From Candidatus Paraprochloron terpiosi LD05 (GTDB taxonomy: Bacteria > Cyanobacteriota > Cyanobacteriia > Cyanobacteriales > Prochloraceae): a stretch of 64,000 nucleotides of DNA. Location of the stretch: NCBI GenBank assembly GCA_018141785.1, contig CP073341.1, positions 3,627,422 through 3,691,421 of the forward strand, given 5' to 3'. The stretch's first letter is position 1, and every line of letters begins with the position of its first letter. The position numbers were made by a program, and so were the translations under genes. Below the pieces are notes generated by a model. It worked only from the letters and a program-made list of their open reading frames with translations. It searched no databases and had not been told where the DNA came from. This document shows positions 63,754-64,000 of the stretch, piece after piece.

Positions 63754-64000
63754 TTTTGTCCTTTTTCCTGTAACTCTCTTTTATATTATAGCACCAGAAT
63801 GGTCTCGCGCAAAGCCGCAAAGCCGCAAAGAAGGGTAAACATTTTTCAATTTAATTTCCACATTTTTATGAAAACACATATAGGTAAAAAAAATATTGTT
63901 TGGATATTAATGTTTTTCTTTATTGGAGCATAGAACCTTCGCCCATGCAGCGTCTTGGTCCACAATATATATTACATTTAACCAAAGGCAAAATGGTGCA
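63754..64000. other. Intergenic region at window end
   Basis: Contains a GCCGCAAA tandem repeat (63808-63830) and then AT-rich sequence. No gene with a recognisable product is seen before the window ends. Confidence 0.6.

Overview
The window comes from a cyanobacterium, most likely a filamentous, transposon-rich one (genus not resolvable from sequence alone). The evidence is a set of cyanobacterial genes: an Ftn2/ARC6-type division protein, a CrtD-type carotenoid desaturase, DUF1815 and DUF1825 proteins, a PatA/PixG-type response regulator with an N-terminal PATAN domain, pdhA, dxs, and scattered GCGATCGC sites. It is a gene-sparse, repeat-rich stretch in which conserved genes lie among group II introns, broken insertion sequences, toxin-antitoxin genes and short palindromic repeats.

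Layout. 1-4.8 kb: the 3' part of a group II intron (family B), then a larger intron (family C) whose maturase gene is itself interrupted by an ORF-less family A intron (a twintron). 4.9-6.5 kb: a Panacea-domain gene, a small unknown gene and a Phd/PIN toxin-antitoxin pair. 6.7-14.8 kb: a seven-gene minus-strand operon with a tandem methyltransferase, PanD, glutamine-dependent AsnB, an AllA-like cupin, two gamma-butyrobetaine-hydroxylase-like oxygenases and a PhyH-like protein. I propose it is an uncharacterised small-molecule (betaine-like) pathway. 14.9-20.3 kb: TnpB and BrnT fragments, Uma2, coaE, a Gfo/Idh/MocA oxidoreductase, and HicAB and BrnTA modules. 20.4-25.8 kb: a dapA paralogue, a broken methyltransferase, a second twintron, an accA fragment joined to a partial duplicate of the oxidoreductase, and an IS1-type pseudogene. 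25.9-29.8 kb: a 7TM-HD phosphodiesterase, an ADP-ribosylglycohydrolase-like gene and trmD. 29.8-31.9 kb: an IS5-like element carrying both a palindrome and an intron fragment, and a TnpB remnant. 32-36.5 kb: a PatA-like gene split by a nested intron (family B inside family A).

36.9-52.6 kb is the most conventional part: TM2 protein, DUF1825, DUF1815, pdhA, ftn2-like, PEP-synthase-like, crtD, a broken DUF2887 gene, a PD-(D/E)XK-like protein, an RnfD-like plus DUF2330 pair, a secreted phosphoesterase and a frameshifted dxs. 53.3-54.9 kb holds a prokaryotic viperin followed by a nucleotide kinase and a clear terminator, a known antiviral gene pairing, but each gene has one frameshift. 55-61 kb carries two more family B introns, one splitting a HicB-like antitoxin gene. 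61-64 kb has a TPR fragment, a metF-like gene and trpS.

Three threads tie the region together. First, at three places the intron boundaries I assign restore an uninterrupted reading frame (family C maturase, PatA-like regulator, HicB-like antitoxin), so the introns look spliceable in RNA. Second, short perfect palindromes have replaced the loops of small native hairpins inside introns and transposase genes, causing many of the frameshifts seen. Third, frameshifts in otherwise conserved genes (dxs, viperin, kinase) could be real decay or sequence error; raw reads would decide.
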